Shown piece by piece: positions 63,606 through 64,000 of a stretch of DNA of 64,000 nucleotides; position 1 is the stretch's first letter; every line of letters starts with the position of its first letter. Source of the DNA: Arcobacter roscoffensis (GTDB taxonomy: Bacteria; Campylobacterota; Campylobacteria; Campylobacterales; Arcobacteraceae); NCBI RefSeq assembly GCF_024267655.1, contig NZ_CP100595.1, positions 2,728,001 to 2,792,000 of the forward strand, given 5' to 3'. The notes beneath the pieces are model-generated. The model ran no database searches. It was not told the origin of the DNA and saw only the letters and a program-made list of their open reading frames with translations. Position numbers and translations under genes: made by a program.

Positions 63606-64000
63606 ATGACAAGTAAATTAAATAAAACTGTATTTTTTATATCTTCTGCTTTGATTATTACTTTAGCACTTTTTGCTTCTGTTTTTCCAAAAGTAGCAGA
63701 TAGTTTTTTTAAAGCTTTACAATCTGTAATAGTAGAAAATGGTAGTTGGTTTTATGTACTAACTGTAGCTATTATCTTAATAACTGTTGCTTTTTTAGCT
63801 TTTTCAAAATATGGAGACATTAAACTAGGGCCTGATCACTCAACATCTGATTATACGAATTTATCTTGGTTTGCTATGCTTTTCTCAGCAGGTATGGGTA
63901 TTGGTTTAATGTTTTTTGGTGTAGCAGAACCTGTAATGCACTTTTTAAATCCACCTGTTGGAGATGGAAGTACCGTTGAGGCTGCAAGAGAAGCTATGAG
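63606..64000 (+). CDS. BCCT-family transporter, N-terminal part (runs off the window)
   Basis: First 131 residues of a betaine/carnitine/choline transporter. Three hydrophobic segments are visible, and MLFSAGMGIGLMFFGVAEPV is the family signature, with the conserved Gly-rich substrate/Na+ region. It probably imports an osmoprotectant such as glycine betaine; the substrate cannot be assigned from this part. Confidence 0.9.
   Translation, partial: MTSKLNKTVFFISSALIITLALFASVFPKVADSFFKALQSVIVENGSWFYVLTVAIILITVAFLAFSKYGDIKLGPDHSTSDYTNLSWFAMLFSAGMGIGLMFFGVAEPVMHFLNPPVGDGSTVEAAREAM

Noticed and set aside
1-64000. tRNA, rRNA, CRISPR, insertion sequence or prophage
   Set aside because: No T-loop-like GGTTCGA core with cloverleaf, no repeat array, and no transposase, integrase or phage gene was found by reading both strands.

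Overview
The window is AT-rich bacterial chromosome that reads as an Arcobacter-like member of the Campylobacterota (Arcobacteraceae). This rests on gene content: two histidine kinases with the phosphoacceptor motif GNIAHQWRQPL typical of this phylum, an HP0268-type small nuclease, a Cj0069-family protein, futalosine-pathway MqnE, an AhpC/FdxA divergent pair arranged as in Campylobacter jejuni, and A/T-ending codons almost everywhere. No tRNA, rRNA, CRISPR array, insertion sequence or phage gene was seen. Genes are dense; only the 25915-26234 gap exceeds 300 bases.

Layout. 1-4582 (minus): start of thyA, recQ, a TetR regulator, a LysE/RhtB exporter and an unusual helix-turn-helix regulator. 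4758-11018 (plus): a complete AcnD-type methylcitrate cycle (prpB, prpC, acnD, prpF) for propionate oxidation, divergent from the regulator, with stem-loops between genes. 11094-14316 (minus): a LuxP-like autoinducer-2 binding protein overlapping a sensor kinase whose outer domain resembles LuxQ. 14397-20365 (minus): isochorismatase-like hydrolase, PhnA-like zinc-ribbon protein, then a murI-dnaX-dsb-hemC run. 20500-25914: a UDG-superfamily protein, metNIQ methionine importer, rho and ahpC. 26235-29646 (plus): fdxA, then ndk-yceD-rpmF-plsX-fabH. 29733-35321: azlCD with an SspB-like ClpXP adaptor, a LapG-like protease, pabC, a hydrolase, a Cj0069-family protein and pabB. 35332-42139: pyrB, argD, a TolC-like protein, a Cache kinase, pyk. 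42265-48942 (plus): OmpA-type lipoprotein, MidA-type methyltransferase, FIST-domain kinase plus OmpR-type regulator, thiS, yraN, Kef-type antiporter. 48944-53494 (minus): chemoreceptor, MFS transporter, AraC regulator. 53715-56961 (plus): BioF-like enzyme, beta-carbonic anhydrase, small membrane protein, mqnE. 56998-60760 (minus): HP0268-like nuclease, miaB, DUF374 acyltransferase and a GspL/PilM-like membrane protein. 60912-64000 (plus): nusA, cysS and the start of a BCCT transporter.

How the genes work together. PrpB, PrpC, AcnD and PrpF make a full methylcitrate cycle, apparently under a local non-PrpR regulator that may bind a 10-bp direct repeat in the shared promoter region. MetN, MetI and MetQ make a methionine ABC importer. 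PabB and PabC supply p-aminobenzoate for folate. RpmF, PlsX and FabH couple ribosome and phospholipid/fatty acid genes.

The most notable system is the LuxP/LuxQ-type pair. All the autoinducer-2 contact residues recalled for Vibrio LuxP are conserved except a conservative Ser-to-Thr change, and the kinase joins a LuxQ-like periplasmic domain to a Campylobacterota kinase core with no receiver domain. Other points of interest are a candidate SspB adaptor, several probable leaderless genes, an intrinsic terminator inside the first codons of pabB, and terminators whose stems include stop codons.
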